A DNA stretch of 64,000 nucleotides from Carya illinoinensis. Taxonomy: Eukaryota; Streptophyta; Magnoliopsida; Fagales; Juglandaceae. The stretch lies in the NCBI RefSeq assembly GCF_018687715.1, contig NC_056752.1, positions 52,856,653 through 52,920,652 of the forward strand. Reading direction: 5' to 3'. Of the stretch, positions 46,857 to 62,800 are shown piece after piece (within the stretch, counting starts at the first letter, position 1; each line of letters opens with the position of its first letter). Both the position numbers and the translations under genes were made by a program. Below the pieces are notes generated by a model, which saw nothing but the letters and a program-made list of their open reading frames with translations, was not told the DNA's origin and did no database searches.

Positions 46857-47151
46857 CCAATGGTGAAGTGATTTAGAGCTGGTTTTTGTTTGGGTCGGTG
46901 ATAATGAAATTTTGGTAGATTATTATGAACTGGAGCTGTGTTTTAGAGTTGGTTTGTGAAAAAATCCAAGTCCATAGTGTTGATGCTCTGGTTTTGTGTT
47001 GAATGCCAATGGTGATGTGATTTATAGCCAGTTTTTGTTTGGGTCTATGATTATGAATTTTTGGTAGATTATTATGAATTGGGGCTGTGTTTTAGAGTTA
47101 GTTTGTGAAACAATCCAATTCCTTAGTGTTGTTGCTCTGGTTTTGTGTTGA
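46857..47151. repeat. Tandem duplication, two copies of about 149 bp
   Basis: Copy one starts near 46,857 and copy two near 47,006, both with CCAATGGTGA. They share GGTTTTTGTTTGGGTC, TTTTGGTAGATTATTATGAA and GTGTTTTAGAGTT. They differ at a modest number of positions, so the duplication is not very recent. Confidence 0.9.
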
Positions 47152-49811
47152 GAGATAGAAGAGAGAGACAGACGTGAATACCTGGTTGTGACTTGGGAGG
47201 GAGGAGTGCGCTCTGCTGACGTTGGAAAATGAGCGTATGCTCTATTTGCAGAAAGGAAGAAGGGCGAACAAATGGGACTTCCGTACGATAAAGGATTTAT
47301 TGCGGTGAGTTCCGTACGAGAAAGGGAGAAGTAGCTCTGTTTGCGAAGTACTTCTAAAATTTTTTTTAATCCAGGTCAGCTGGGAGTACGGTTTGCTCTA
47401 CTTAAGGGGGCTTCCCTTCAGCAGAATTGTAATTTTTATATCTAAAACCTAGCTCGTTTCTAGAATAACATCATTATTTTTATATGGCTGGTTCTTAGTC
47501 TTGACCATTATTGATGGGTTTGATACGCAGGCCTTTGATTGACTTTGCTTATCCTGTGCTTGATCATTGTATATAGTTATATACATTGAATACGCCAGCC
47601 GAACAATATGGATAGATCTTCCCAAATGGCTCTTGGTTGGCTGAAATTGTGTAGAGGAAGGATTCACGGAGTATCTTGTAGAGGCAATCAAATCAGCTTC
47701 TGTAAATTTGCTATTCAGGCGCTTGAACCGGCGTTGATCTCATCCAGACAAATAGAAGCAGGGTGGCAAGCAATTACCTGAAATTTGCAGCGGAGCGGAC
47801 AAATATGGACTCGAGTGTACTGTCATTCTACCTTGCAAATAAATTGTAAACATAAACCTTAAAGAAAAAGAAAGAAAAAGTGTAGAAAGTTAAAAACGCA
47901 CATTGATAAGAATAAAGCAGAATGATTCTATTTTCTTTTTCTTTTGAAAGGCAAAACAAGAAGGTAAGATTGGAATGCAAAAATTTCCGACCATGGACAA
48001 TTTGAAAGTAAAGAACTAGAGACACTCTTTTAGAAAGTATCAGGGAAACCACCCAAGGACCAAATGTACAGATTACATAATTGTAGATAAGTTGTTGCTC
48101 CTCGATAAGGGCTCCACATAAGTTCTTCAAAGCAATTATTCAAGCTGTGGCATATTTGGAGCTAAATCAAGTACTGTAATTGAAGCAAATAGAACTCAAA
48201 ATATGACCAATGAACACTGTCATGAAACAGCAAATGCATGAAACCCCGTAGAAAAACACAACACTCATTAGTAAGGTCATGTGATAAATGTGAGACCCAA
48301 TAGAATATGTTTCAACAGATCAACCTCTCTGATCAAATAAAAAACAGGCCTGCTATTCTAGAAAATGCAAGAATCGCAAATGCTACAAGGAGGAAGAAAA
48401 CCAAACTAGGCACAAACCATAACATACATCTTAACGATCAACTAATGCATCGAAGTGACTGCAGGTATGCGAACTTCCATCTTTCCATCAACTCACATAG
48501 GCAACTGATAAGAGAGAGGGAGGGAGGAGAGAAGCTCAACTTAAAAGCAATCAACAAAGCCACTCAACCTCTTCCAATCGTCTGAAAGAGGAAAACCAAA
48601 AATAAATCACCAAACAGAGGATATTAACCTCTATAAAATGTTGTTCCAGACAAATGGAGTTGGCCGGGATGTCCTATCTAGTCAAGGGTACCAATCAGAG
48701 CTTCCAGCTATCAGGTCGCAGAATGTTGAGGAGAATCGAACTGGCTGTCCTGCATATAAAAGAAACCAAGAAGAAACATGAATAAATGGATATCTTGCAA
48801 AACAACTTCTTAAACATAGCCCGCATAGAAATATACATGATACCGACAGATATGGCCAATAAGACAACTCTCATTTCAAAACTTCCTCAAGTTATTTTTC
48901 TTTTTTTTTGGTCAAATCCTTGAGTTATTTCTTAATTTGTCAAATAGAGTGGATATACTGTCCATACTCAATGCCTGGTTTCCGAGAACAGTGGCATGTT
49001 AATTCTACTTGTTCTCTCTTTATAATTTTTCCTTAATTATAGAATATGAGCAAACTATCCATAGCTCAATATAATCAATACCTGCTCTCTCCACTTTCAA
49101 CAGTTGCAGAAGCTTGTTCAATTCACCGTCAAAGCAATCGCACAACCTCATTAGCTACTTCTTGCTTGATATTACAGAGGATGAAGAGGTGAAGTCAAAA
49201 GCAAAAGTTCGTGAAGCTATTAAGAAAGCATATAATTATAGATATCACGATATATAACAAGTGGAGATCGCCATGTCCCAACAATCATCTTGCACTTACT
49301 GAAACATGCCCCGTTCAAAATATCAACAAAAACCAAAGCACGACAGCAGCTGGTTAGCTGGGTCTGCATCCCATGATATATGTAAAATCAGAATCCATAT
49401 CCATGTTGAGCAAACACAAATGAGAATGGTTAACAAGAGTGTAAAACCAAAATAAAACGTTGAAATAAAGTCCACTAACAAAAAAGTCCGCCTCCAATTA
49501 CAGAAAAAAGTCAGAATGCATGAAGGAAAACCCCAATAACACCACTAGAATGCGCTGCATCTATAATGTTCCGAAGCGCAAAACTCAGTAATTGCTATAA
49601 TTTGAAGCAATGAGAAAAGCAGTAGAGCATACAAGAGAAGTATACACAAAAATATATCCATAAAATTTAACACTTCGTAGCCAAAGAAGTGTGCAATAGA
49701 AACGTGGGTGTACGAGGCACAAACATACAGTTAAAACAACATGATTTCTTATGTCTTTTTCTTTTTCTTCTTCTTCTTGTTTTTTCTTTTTTTGGTATTT
49801 AAACTCTCTTT
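47152..49811. other. Intergenic region right of the solo LTR; CAF1 3' side
   Basis: No gene is supported. The right part probably contains the CAF1 3' UTR, since CAF1 is read leftward. The part around 47,170-47,450 is more mixed in base composition but holds no open frame of note. Confidence 0.55.
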
Positions 49812-50636
49812 TCAATTTGTACTCTGTCCACTATCAACACCTAAACCGTACAGCACGCCGGCATACTTCTCCAACGAGCCACTAAAGAAATTTTCCTTCA
49901 ACTTCCTGAAGGCACACGACGTGAGCAAACTATCTGACCCAGCCTGGTGACAAACCCCAACTCGCTCCACCTCCAACAATTCCGCCAACTTGTTCAACCC
50001 ACCGTGCAAACTATTGCAAAACTTCATCAAATGCTTGATATCATACACCGTCGGAAAATACGTGTTGATCAAATTAAAGAACTCCACCTGGGTATCCGGA
50101 AGATTCTGACACGTCAGAAGCTTGAGCAAGTACCCGAAGTCGTAGCCGCTGTGGAAGGTCACCCAGTGGACGCTGTTGTTCAAAACGACACCAGAGGACA
50201 TGAGCAACTCCCCGAAGCGCACCGCATCGACGCCTCTCTCGTTGTTCTTCCGGAAATCTATGTCGCTCTGGCGCAGGAGCTCGATCGACTCGTTGGCGAA
50301 GACGTCCGAGTTGGGATCAAACTCGCGAAAATTGAACTGCCAGATGAAGTGCTGCCCGGTCCCGCAGGTGGGGAGGTTGCCGCGCTCGTCGGAGAAGGTG
50401 AGCCCCAGCTGGATCAGCTTGAGCACATCCACATTGGCTTTTAGGGTCTGGTAATGGTACTCGTAGCTGGACCCGAAGTTCCCGACGGGCCGTAGAACGA
50501 TCCCGGGGAACTCCGTGTCCATCGCAACATACGGGAAGTTGTCGACGATCTCTCGGATCAGGGAAAACTCCGATTCGAGATTATCGGCCCACACCTCGCG
50601 GATCTGGATCGTCTCGCTCTTGGGCAACAGCGGCAT
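49812..50636 (-). CDS. CAF1: CCR4-NOT complex deadenylase subunit CAF1/POP2
   Basis: This DEDDh 3'-5' exoribonuclease shortens mRNA poly(A) tails within the CCR4-NOT complex, in cytoplasm and P-bodies. It is a single exon of 274 residues, the usual length of the intronless plant CAF1 genes. The catalytic set is complete: Asp40 and Glu42 in AMDTEFPG, Asp166 in SGYDFGYL, His230 and Asp235 in CHQAGSDS. The start [20 protein letters not shown] matches the family start, and the conserved [10 protein letters not shown] and FNFREFD follow. The C-terminus is short (GVDSGQSTN). The gene is divergent from RPS12, about 2.2 kb apart. Plants carry many CAF1 copies, so the exact orthologue number is not assigned; position suggests the Arabidopsis At1g15920/At1g80780 group. 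Confidence 0.96.
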   Translation of the reverse strand: MPLLPKSETIQIREVWADNLESEFSLIREIVDNFPYVAMDTEFPGIVLRPVGNFGSSYEYHYQTLKANVDVLKLIQLGLTFSDERGNLPTCGTGQHFIWQFNFREFDPNSDVFANESIELLRQSDIDFRKNNERGVDAVRFGELLMSSGVVLNNSVHWVTFHSGYDFGYLLKLLTCQNLPDTQVEFFNLINTYFPTVYDIKHLMKFCNSLHGGLNKLAELLEVERVGVCHQAGSDSLLTSCAFRKLKENFFSGSLEKYAGVLYGLGVDSGQSTN

Positions 50637-50972
50637 TCCTTTTCAGAAGAAATCCTAAACTTCGATCGGAACCGCCGATATCCCCGATTCCACACAAAAT
50701 TTCATAAGATGAATAGCTCCCGATAAGTAGTGCACTTCCCCTCTCCAAGCGACAACGATCGAATCAGCTCATAATTTCAACAGGTCAAAGTGAAGTTTAG
50801 CGCAAAATTAATGAAGCTAAGCAAGATTGTACGAACGATTCAGAGGAATGGCTGGCTATATAGTGGATCTGACCCTCGAATAAGGAAACTCGAGGGTTTG
50901 AGATGCAGATTCGAGGGAGAAAAAGAAGACCAAATGGGCTTTTTTCGGCCTGTTTTGGTATTATTGAATTAG

Positions 50973-50973
50973 G

Positions 50974-51006
<33 letters not shown>
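50973..51006. repeat. (CT)n microsatellite upstream of CAF1
   Basis: About 17 CT dinucleotides, reading as GA on the gene strand, lie 340 bases before the CAF1 ATG. It may fall in the leader or core promoter. Confidence 0.9.
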
Positions 51007-51009
<3 letters not shown>

Positions 51010-52394
51010 GAGTTTGTTTGCTATATGGATGATGAAGGCGGCGGAGAAGGAACGAGACAGAGATGTTTATTAGGTCAGAAATGGTGGTTCCTTCTTTTCC
51101 GGCTTTTAATTTATTTTTGTTTAAGAAAGATAATAAATAACATAAAAATATAACACAAGAAAGAGACGGACCTAACAAAATGTCCAAACTTCAAAGCCCG
51201 GAAAGGATATCATATCAAAACAAATGTTCGGCCCATATGAACAGATCATTGTTCCAAATACCTGAAAATGACAGTTATTAACTGTATTGAGACCATAACA
51301 GAACATCTTCGTATTAACATCTGTTTCTTGATATATCGTTGAGCATGAGAGTCATAGCCAGAAGTTCATTTCTGGTAGACAAACAAAAATCACTGCAAAT
51401 TGGCCCCTGACCTCTCAAACACAAAAATATAATAATATTTTTTTCTTGGCATATTATAAGTTTATTGGAAGTTGGAACTTATCCGTTAGAATACATTACA
51501 TTATATCATATTATATCTTTTAGCTTCATAAATGAAATGAAATTATAAAATTTAAATAATCACATTATTATTTCTTTTAAAATTTTCTTAATAGACTTGT
51601 TAATGCCTAAATTTTGCATAACAGTCAGGTATAGAGAAAATAATTATTCCTGACCTACGATATTGATTCTAATGTTGATACAATACTCTTCGCATTCATC
51701 TATAAAATATATAGTAAACAAGTAAATAAAGAGAGATACAAAAATTTACATAGTTCGACATAAAAATCTACATCTATGAGTTGTATGAGAGTAAAATCCA
51801 CTATAATTTGTAATTTTATAATCTTATATAGCCTCACATATCGTTTAATACAACAAAAAAATTTAGTCCAGGTGTAAGTCGTAAATAGGGAGCTTGTCGA
51901 GTGATCCCCTTTATTTATAGAGATCTGGTCTCTTCTTTGAAGTGCTAGAGTTCAACTTGTTTTGTGAAGCCTTTTTATTTTAAGAGTCTGAGCTAACTTT
52001 TTTTTATTTATCTCTTCTTTACATTATCTATTTCTTATTTTATCTTTTGACTTTATCTCTTTTCTTTTTCCTTAAGAAAAATATAGTTATATATTATTAA
52101 TCTGTGCATCAATATTATGTGATTGGTCAAAAAGTAAATTTTATTGAAAATAATGTTAATCTAAATTTTAAATATAAATAAATTAATATTAATATATAGA
52201 TTAATACGTAACTGTACTTGTATGTAACAAAACTATTTCCCTTGTGCCTCTAGCTTCATCTTTTCAAAGGGTCGGACGAAGTCAATTTGGTCTCCGACAA
52301 GACTCATGCCCTTCTTCAAGTTAAAATAAAACTAATGAGCTTTGGATTATTATTATTATTTGGTCTTCGGCCGGAAAATCTGAAGAAGCGTTCC
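51007..52394. other. Spacer between divergent CAF1 and RPS12 promoters
   Basis: AT-rich, no coding region. It contains the third miniature element (52,078-52,236, reversed). Confidence 0.6.
52078..52236 (-). repeat. Miniature inverted-repeat element, copy 3 of 3
   Basis: This is the reversed copy of the family at 23,831 and 40,432. It has GATTGGTCAAAAAGTAAATT in the centre and GTACTTGTATGTAACAAAAC at its end. It is more diverged than the other two. Confidence 0.65.
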
Positions 52395-52825
52395 ATATTG
52401 GGTTTAAGTTGAAGTGTCCAGAATATAAAATGTGGCGAGCCCAAGAGCAGCCCATTATCTGGGCTGGATCATAGCACGACCCAACGTACTCTTGATATTC
52501 TAAAACTAGGGACAGAGCCGTAAATTAGGCTCAATGAGTAGGGTTTTAGGGCTTGCATTATAAAATCCGTTGTTTCGTTCGTCATTTCGCTTCGCTTCCG
52601 CCTACGCAGACACCTTTTGTGTGCTTCGGCCGCTCATCTTCCAGGTCTTCTTTATATTTGGCATTGTAGTTTGTTCTTATTTGTATTGTTATTTTATTTT
52701 TGTAACTTTATCAAAAGAGGTACCAAACAATTAGCTGTTGGTATTTGGAATCTGGTTTTCTTTAATCAATTTACACCTTGATCTTATTCAGGAACGAGAA
52801 AGGAAATAATTTTCAAGCATCAAGA
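52395..52825 (+). promoter_or_regulatory. Promoter and leader of RPS12
   Basis: Several AGCCCA/TGGGCT site II motifs lie at about 52,436-52,470 (GAGCCCAAG, CAGCCCATT, CTGGGCTGG). A telo-box-like TAGGGTTTTAGGGCTT is at about 52,540-52,555, followed by TATAAAAT. The leader holds a pyrimidine-rich start region (TTTCGCTTCGCTTCCGCC) and probably an intron from near 52,644 to the acceptor before GAACGAG near 52,791. Confidence 0.6.
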
Positions 52826-55068
<2,243 letters not shown>

Positions 55069-56825
55069 GTGGTAATGGATCTAGATTTAATGGGATCTGA
55101 TCCAATGCGATGTTTTGCCCTTGGAGACCGACCTTTTTGTTCTTTTGGCGGAATTGAGTGTTGTTTAGTTACTATAACAAGATCTATGGTTCTCTCCTTG
55201 TTTGTTCTTTTGAAATAGTATTTAATGCATGCCTCTTTAACAGGATTTTGCTCCCGTTTTGTTTTATTTCATGATAACCAAGAAACATATACGTATTTGA
55301 TGCCAATATTCTTATTTGATGCCAGAATTCAAATTAAGCACTCAAGAGAGGGGGATAGCGATCGACAATCTAAAATTCTAAACAGTCTTTGATAGAGGAA
55401 AGTTTTTTTTTTTCTCTTTCTTTTTAATGAGAGGATAGAGGATATGTTTGATGCGAAAACTCGACACACCAATTAAGATGAAAAAGTATGTGTTTTGAGT
55501 GCATTTTATATCGAAATACTGAACTAATGTATTCAGGTATAGGTTAAATTGTGTTGTTGAGTGCATTTTATCTTGGAAAACATAAAGGTTGCTCGTGAGA
55601 AAGATGATATGAGGCGTTGAGGATGAGATTTCGTTTCAATCCTCAAGGGGATGTTAAGAAAAGTTTTCCATCTTATTTCTATTAATATCATTTTAATATT
55701 ATATTTTTAATTCAATTTTTTATTTCTTAATTTTCAAAATTTAACGAATACTTAATTTAAAATATTTTATTATTATCCACAAATCATCTTCCGAAAAAAA
55801 TAACGAGTTTAAACATTGATCTCAAGCATTGTTTTCACTATGTTCAATATCAATGCCCCCACCAATGAACACACTAATGAAAAAGCACAACGCACTATTT
55901 ATCATCATTCTCGAGCCATCCAATCATCACTGACTATCACGATGGAAAGATGCTTTTATCTTAAAATCCAAAATGCCAAACCTTAATCAAATTTATGGTT
56001 AAGTACGTCCTTTTATAAAAACATCTGAATTATTATTATTATTTGAAATTAAAAGGCATTGGAAGTGTAATTTAGATAATAAAATAAAATAAAATGATTT
56101 TAAATAAAAGTTAAATAAAATATAATTAAAATATAATTTTTTAATATTATTATTATTTTAAAATTTAAAAAAATTAAATTATTTGTTATATTTTATATGA
56201 TAATTTAAAAAAATTATAATAATAAGATGAGATGAGATGAATTGAGAGTATGTTTATACCTAAACTTATTCTCACACGAGAAGTTGTGCGCATTAGTCCA
56301 CTCTTCCATCTATAGCACGCATCTTCCTCCCATGTTTATTTATTTTAGAGTTTTTGTATTCATCATCTCCTTACATCATTTTTTTTTTAATTTTTTTAAA
56401 TATGATTTCAAAGTTTGATCACATCATGGCACGTTCAAAAAAATGAAAAAGGAAGGGCAGCATGGTAATTCGTGGGGAAGACGAGCACAGACATTACAAC
56501 TTGGGCAGCCTCAAAACGGCAATAAAGCGCCAATGAGAGAGCAACAAAATGAAATCAAAATGCGAAAAAACGGAAAATCCTGTACCGGAATTGAGACCCA
56601 AAATTCAGCCAAAATTGATAAGATGGGCGGAATACGAAACTCATTTGTAAGGCTCTGCTTGACTGCTTGCATGATCAACACTTAGCTTAAAACCCCTAAA
56701 CTCGCTGTGCTGAGTTGTTAGCACTCTTGGCCATTTCCTCTGGTCGTTCAATTCCCCCCTTGGGCTTTATATGGTGTCAGTTTTAGTGAAATTCTGCAAG
56801 AGCTTTCTGGGGTTCTGAGCTGAAA
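55069..56825. other. Spacer between RPS12 and PDS5
   Basis: It holds the RPS12 3' UTR, AT-rich DNA, a miniature-element-like segment (about 56,055-56,255) and the likely PDS5 promoter. Just upstream of PDS5, 56,695-56,780 has AAACCCCTAAA and a CT-rich leader. No other coding region is supported. Confidence 0.6.
56055..56255. repeat. Miniature-element-like repeat (GATGAGATGAGATGA end)
   Basis: It contains AATAAAATATAATTAAAATAT, AAAAAAATTATAATAATAAG and a GATGAGATGAGATGAATTGAG end. It resembles 42,265-42,445 and, in reverse, 61,901-62,092. Target duplication not resolved. Confidence 0.55.
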
Positions 56826-59800
56826 ATGACTTCCTTTGAGGGAGACCTCGAGGAGCAGCTTAAAGAGGCTGGGAATAAGCTCATTAACCCTCCTTCCTCC
56901 ATTGACGAGCTCCTCAATCTTCTTGATGTAATGACCCTTTCCCTTATACGTATATAATGCATTTACCTTTTGGGTTCTTATAAGTAAATTAATTTATAGG
57001 AAGGCTGGTCTGGTTATGAGTAGTAATATGGGTTTAGAAGTAGCAGTTGCTTAGTCAATTTGCGGGTGGTGTTAGATGGGTTTCCCCTTCACAAGTGTCC
57101 ATCTTATTATTTAATCTTTCAACTGGGCCTATGCAAAGCTGGATAAAGATAGTTTTTTGCTAATTTGTAGTGAAGGAGGAAGAGTTTTACTATTGCAATA
57201 TCGAGTACGTGATGACTTGACATGGTTTAATTATGGCTCGTCTAATCAATATTATGGTTTTCTCAGTTAGGTGCCTATTGGCGTTGGTACGGGTTTTCTT
57301 TTCTCAATTGCTTATTGTAATGTTCCAAATGAGTACATACACAAACACAAATTTTTGGAACATTGATTCAATTTTCTTTGTTGATGATGGACATTAAGCT
57401 ATTCCCCCCACCCCCTTTAATTATGGATTTTTTCTGTCCTGTGTACTTGGGGCTACGCTAACTTCATCAATGAGTACAGATAAAATTCTGTTTAATCTAT
57501 CAAAAGAATTATTTATGGATTTTTTCCATTATATACTTTAGTTCTTTATAGTTCTTTTTCTTGACTTTATAAATCTGTTGAGTGCCAATTTGAGCTTCTA
57601 ATCCATGCAGCAAAATTGTTAATGTGTTAACTTGGAAATGTTCAGCCTTTGTCTTGACTTTTTATTTCCTTCTGGTTCTGAATATTTTTCTGGTAATAAT
57701 CGTTGATTTTGCTCAATTGCTTTTAGAAAGTTGAGAATTTGTTAGCAAATGTGGAACAAGCGCCGTCAGAATCTATGAAAGATGCACTTTTACCCTCGAT
57801 GAAGGCACTGATCACTGTTGAGCTTTTGAGACATTCCGAAATGGACGTGAAGGTTTCAGTTGCATCTTGCATTACCGAGATTACAAGGATAACAGCACCA
57901 GATGCCCCTTACAATGACGAGCAAATGAAGGTACTCATAACAGTTCAAAACAGTCTCGAATCAAACTCAAATTTTATATTAAAACAACGTTGAAGGCAAT
58001 AAAATCTCATCAATATTGATCTGGGATCTTAAATCGACTGCTTATCCAATTCATTGATGCTCAGGAAATCTTTCAGCTGACTGTTGCAGCATTTGAAAGT
58101 TTCTCTCATGCGTCCACTCGCTGTTATACTAAGACGGTTTCAATTCTTGAAACTGTTGCAAGGGTCAGGTCATGCTTGGTGATGCTGGACCTTGAATGTG
58201 ATACATTGGTTGTTGAAATGTTTCAAAATTTCTTAAAACTCACCAGGTAAGAGCAATATCAATGGTGTTTATTATCCTCCTAACCCTCCACAGTTGCTAA
58301 TACTTAGGTGGAAAGAAGATTTTTGGTTGTCTTGACGTTTGAAAATATCTTGAACTTCCACAAACTCTTGTAATATCATATCATGTCCAGAGTGATTTAA
58401 TTTGAGTAGAGTTTCTTTTCACACATAACTAACTTAAACTTGCACGAACTTATGGAAATAAAGAAGTTTAGCATGCAAATAATGGTGATGTGTAAACTTA
58501 ATTGCATAGAAGTTATCTTATAACATATTTACTCATCGAGCATTACATGAACAATCATATTGGTTTCCTTGTATGTTTTGGTATATTATTGTGCTTAGGT
58601 CCTGCAAGTGTTGATCTTTGTTTTTTTCCCAATGCTGCAAGAGATTACTCTTTGATGCCTTAGAATGTTTACATTTTTGTGTAACTTCATTCACCTTCTG
58701 AAGTAACTAATAACTGTGGGTTTGTTCTTGTGCAACTCAAGGTCCAACCCTCCACTCTCTGTATTTTCAGCCATGGAAACAATTATGACCATGGTCATAG
58801 AGGAAAGCGAAGAAATTTCCTTAGATCTTCTCATTCCACTCCTATCTAGTGTAAAAAAGGAAAATCAGGTAATCTCGTCTGCTTAACATTTGCTTCATAT
58901 CATTTTCCTTATCAAATGGGATCTTATGTATCTTTTATTCATTTGTTTCAGACTGATTCACCCATTGCATGGCAATTGGGAGAGAAAGTTATTACTAATT
59001 GTGCTGTTAAGCTTAAACATTATCTTAAGGAAGCAGTGCAGTCTATGGGTATTGCTTTGGATGACTATTCTCAAATTGTCACTTCTATATGCCAAAGTGG
59101 ACCCACCCTTCTTGAACATGAACAAGTCAATGGCTACGGGGAGCATTTGGTGTGTTTCAAAATTCTCATTTATGAGATGATCTCAAGCTGGCCATTAATT
59201 CGTCACCTAGTTAATCTATAGTGATGGTCCTTTTGAATTTTGACTCAACTGCTAGACTTCACTTTCCTTGCAGTTTTTACCTGCAGTAAGTTCATGACTA
59301 TTCTGTAAACGGTGTGGATAGGTGTCTTTAATGGCCATGCATGGAGTTAGAAATTGGCTAGCAACGAAAGATTCCACTGAAGTAAGGATCCAAAACAAAT
59401 GAAAACACACAATTGTATGAAGAACAATATATTCAAGAGAAAATCACATGCCAGCTCTATTGTACTAATGAGTATGAGTAACAGCTTCTATGCCTCGAAT
59501 GCATAAAAACGCGCAAAAAGCCTTTGGCCATATTTCTCAGAAGAGGAAAATATCTCGCACCTAGTATTGTGCTTACAAAAGTCTAGAAAATAATATAGAC
59601 AGAACATCAACCGTTAGTATTCCACATCACCATTACTGTAACAGGGTGAATTATTTTATTATATTTTTCTTTTATCTGGCATTGTAACCATATGTTTATT
59701 CTCCTGTTCAAATTTCTGCATGAAAATGAACTATATTGGATTGTGAGTTGTAATACAAAGCTGCCTCGAAAATTTTGCAGATTTAACAGACGATTGAGTA

Positions 59801-62800
59801 GTCGGCCATATTTATGTCCAATCTAGTTATGAATTCTTCTTCTTCTTTTTTCACTCTTTCTTGTCCTGCATGTATTGACTGAAATGCTGTCAGCCCTTTT
59901 TTTATGCATATTCATGCAACATTCTTCTTCCAATTGTATGTGGTCTATAATTTGGTATTGGGATCAAGCTGAATGAGTTTTTTGTCTGTAAATATTATTA
60001 ATATCTTAGAGTGGTAGTTCTGATTAATTGCATTTATGTGCTTCAGGCCCATGAGAATAAGTTAGGGAAACAGCCAGGTTCAAGTGAGCCACTCCAGGTA
60101 TGTAATTTCTCTCATCCCCAGTTCATTTTCTATTGAATTTTGTTTTGTGTTTCCTGTTGTTTGATTTGATTACTTAATACTTCACAAAATTTAGATTTTT
60201 GTCAACCAGGTGATCAAGGGTCTTGCTCCAGATACTGTGTGTTGTACCAAAATTGGCCAATCTGTGGATGGTACTTTGAAGTCAGTGATGAGTAATTTCG
60301 CTAAGAATGATAATACTTTCAAAAAAGAAAAAATTTCAAAATCATTACATCGTCTTCTTACTAGACATAACAAAAGCATCAGTGCAAGAAGCAATGCTGA
60401 ACCTGGCAGCGTAGACTCTAAGAAGGCAACCAAATCAGAAATTCAGCGAGTCTCTCTTCCAAAGAAAAGGGGTAGGAAACCTAATTTTGTAATGAATCCT
60501 GAGGAAGGCTACGACCATATTTTGATTTCTACAGGAAGAAAAACTACAAATGTGCGTTGCAGAAAGTCTCATGATGGGGGGGGAGTTGATGATTCACCTT
60601 CTGAAAACCTAGATCCAGGGAAGGTCACTTCATCACTTGAAGATGTGACTGAACTTTCTGATTTTCAACCTAAAATTAACAAGATAGTAATTGCTGCTGC
60701 ACCATTCACAGATCATTCGCTTCCTGATGCTAGCCATCCTACAAGTGGCCAGCCAAAGCAAAAAGGGAACACAGTTAATCAAGATGCCAACCCTAATTCC
60801 CTATCAAGGTCAAAGAAAAGGTACTTGAATTCTCGGGTTGGGGAGAAAGCATCACAATCTGTAGATCTCAGTTTGAAAAAGGAATATGAAGTTTTGCATA
60901 ACTCTAACACAAAGCCACAGGGACACACGAGAAAGATTAGAATTGCTACAAAGACCAAGGAAGAGACAACTCTAGCTCTTGGATATGTAGTGTCGGAGAA
61001 GGAAGTTGCTGTCCCTTACATTCCTGCGGAGAAGCCATTGCGGCCATCTGCTATGAATAGTAGATCATCAATCCGAATGTTTATTAAGAAAAGAAAGAGG
61101 GATAATGCTACTTGTGAAAAAGATATTACTGAAGCATCTAATAGAAAGGTACTGCTACTCCTTTCTAATTCTACCAATTGAGATGTATGTTCAACTCCAC
61201 TATTAGCTCTCTCTTTCTCAAGCACACACTTTATTTTTCTCGTTTTCCTTTTAGCGTTTTGTTGATTGGTTTTCCTCCCTCTTGTCACCACTTTATAGAT
61301 GATTTCTAAGTCTGCTAGTAAGTCAACCGATAGAGATGGCAGTTACTTGGAAGAAACTTCAAAAACAAAACTCAGGAGGAAGCATACTGCCACAAAGGAA
61401 AAGGTGTGAATATGTAATCAGCTTTATGACATAACTTGTGTCTGGTTAGTGAAACATTGACATATTCCGGTTATAATTTGGAACTATTACTGTTAATAAA
61501 ATTAATCTAATACTTTCTTTTTGTGATCATTTAGCTAAAAAGAAATCTTAGGAAACTTCTCAGGTTTGTTTGGGCCCTTTGTTTTCTGTGAGTAGTTGAA
61601 AACGTTCACTTATGGTCTTAGTTTATGGTCAGTTTTGCTACTTGTAATACATTGTGGGAATATAACTGCGCATGTGTGCTATTTATTTGAATAATTTTTG
61701 TTATTTGAACTGAATATGCCCTTATTTCCTCATTGTGATGTCCCTGTAACTGTAAGCAACATGGGTATAAGAAAAAACTAGATTATTAATATTGCAACTT
61801 AATGTTCACAATGTAAGTTCTGATTATCAGACTCAAAACATTCATTCAGGTTTTGCCTGTTTTCTGTAATTGCTATTGAAAAGCTTTTGCGAAGTCTTAG
61901 GTCTCGATTGTTTTCACAAACCATCTCATCTCATCTTATTTAATCATTACAACTTTCTCAAACTCCCACGCAAAATATAATAAACAATTCTACCTTTTCG
62001 AATCCCAAAACAAAAATGATATTAAAAAATCATATTCTAACAATATTTTGGTCAACTTTCATCTCATCTCATATGTGTAACCAAACGAGACCTTATTCAT
62101 ATGTCAAAGTTCTGGCGTTATACTGAAAGGCCTAGGGATATGCAACACTTTAGGTTAATATGCTCCTCCCCCCCTCCTCCACTTTGTCGTTTAAGTTATA
62201 TGTTATATATTACAATTTCTGGCCTTTTTAACTTATCTGTGGTTAATTTTTCTAATCCAGTCTTCTAAAAAGTTTGATCTTGGTGAGCGATTGGTTGGTA
62301 GCAGCATAAAAGTTTGGTGGCCGTTGGACAAGATGTGAGTACGTAAGAACTGATAATAGAACATTCCGCTTTGTAATATTCTTGTTAATCCTTAACTTTA
62401 TCATTCCATCTTTCCAAGTTGGTTGTGTTTACTGGATTCCAATTATTACCCGTCCTTTTAGACCTTGATAAAAATTTAGGCTCAATAAATTGTAAGATAC
62501 TTAAAAGAAAAAAATATAAGTTCTGTATTTTGATAAATAAGACTGCAGGTTGCAATGCTTTATATTTCTTTACTAATATTCTAATCTTTAGTTGAGTTAG
62601 TTCAACAGTGATAATGCCCTCTTCAGTTAATAGTTCTCCAAATGGTGGTGATCTGGTATTTGTTGAACCTTGTTATGGCTCTCAACTATAAAATTCAACT
62701 ACAAGAGGGTATTAGTTGTTGAAGAAGTCAAAACCAAAGCTATAAGCAACAATAAGGACCTAAGAGGGATATAGCACAAGATGAAACCATCGGCCATTCA

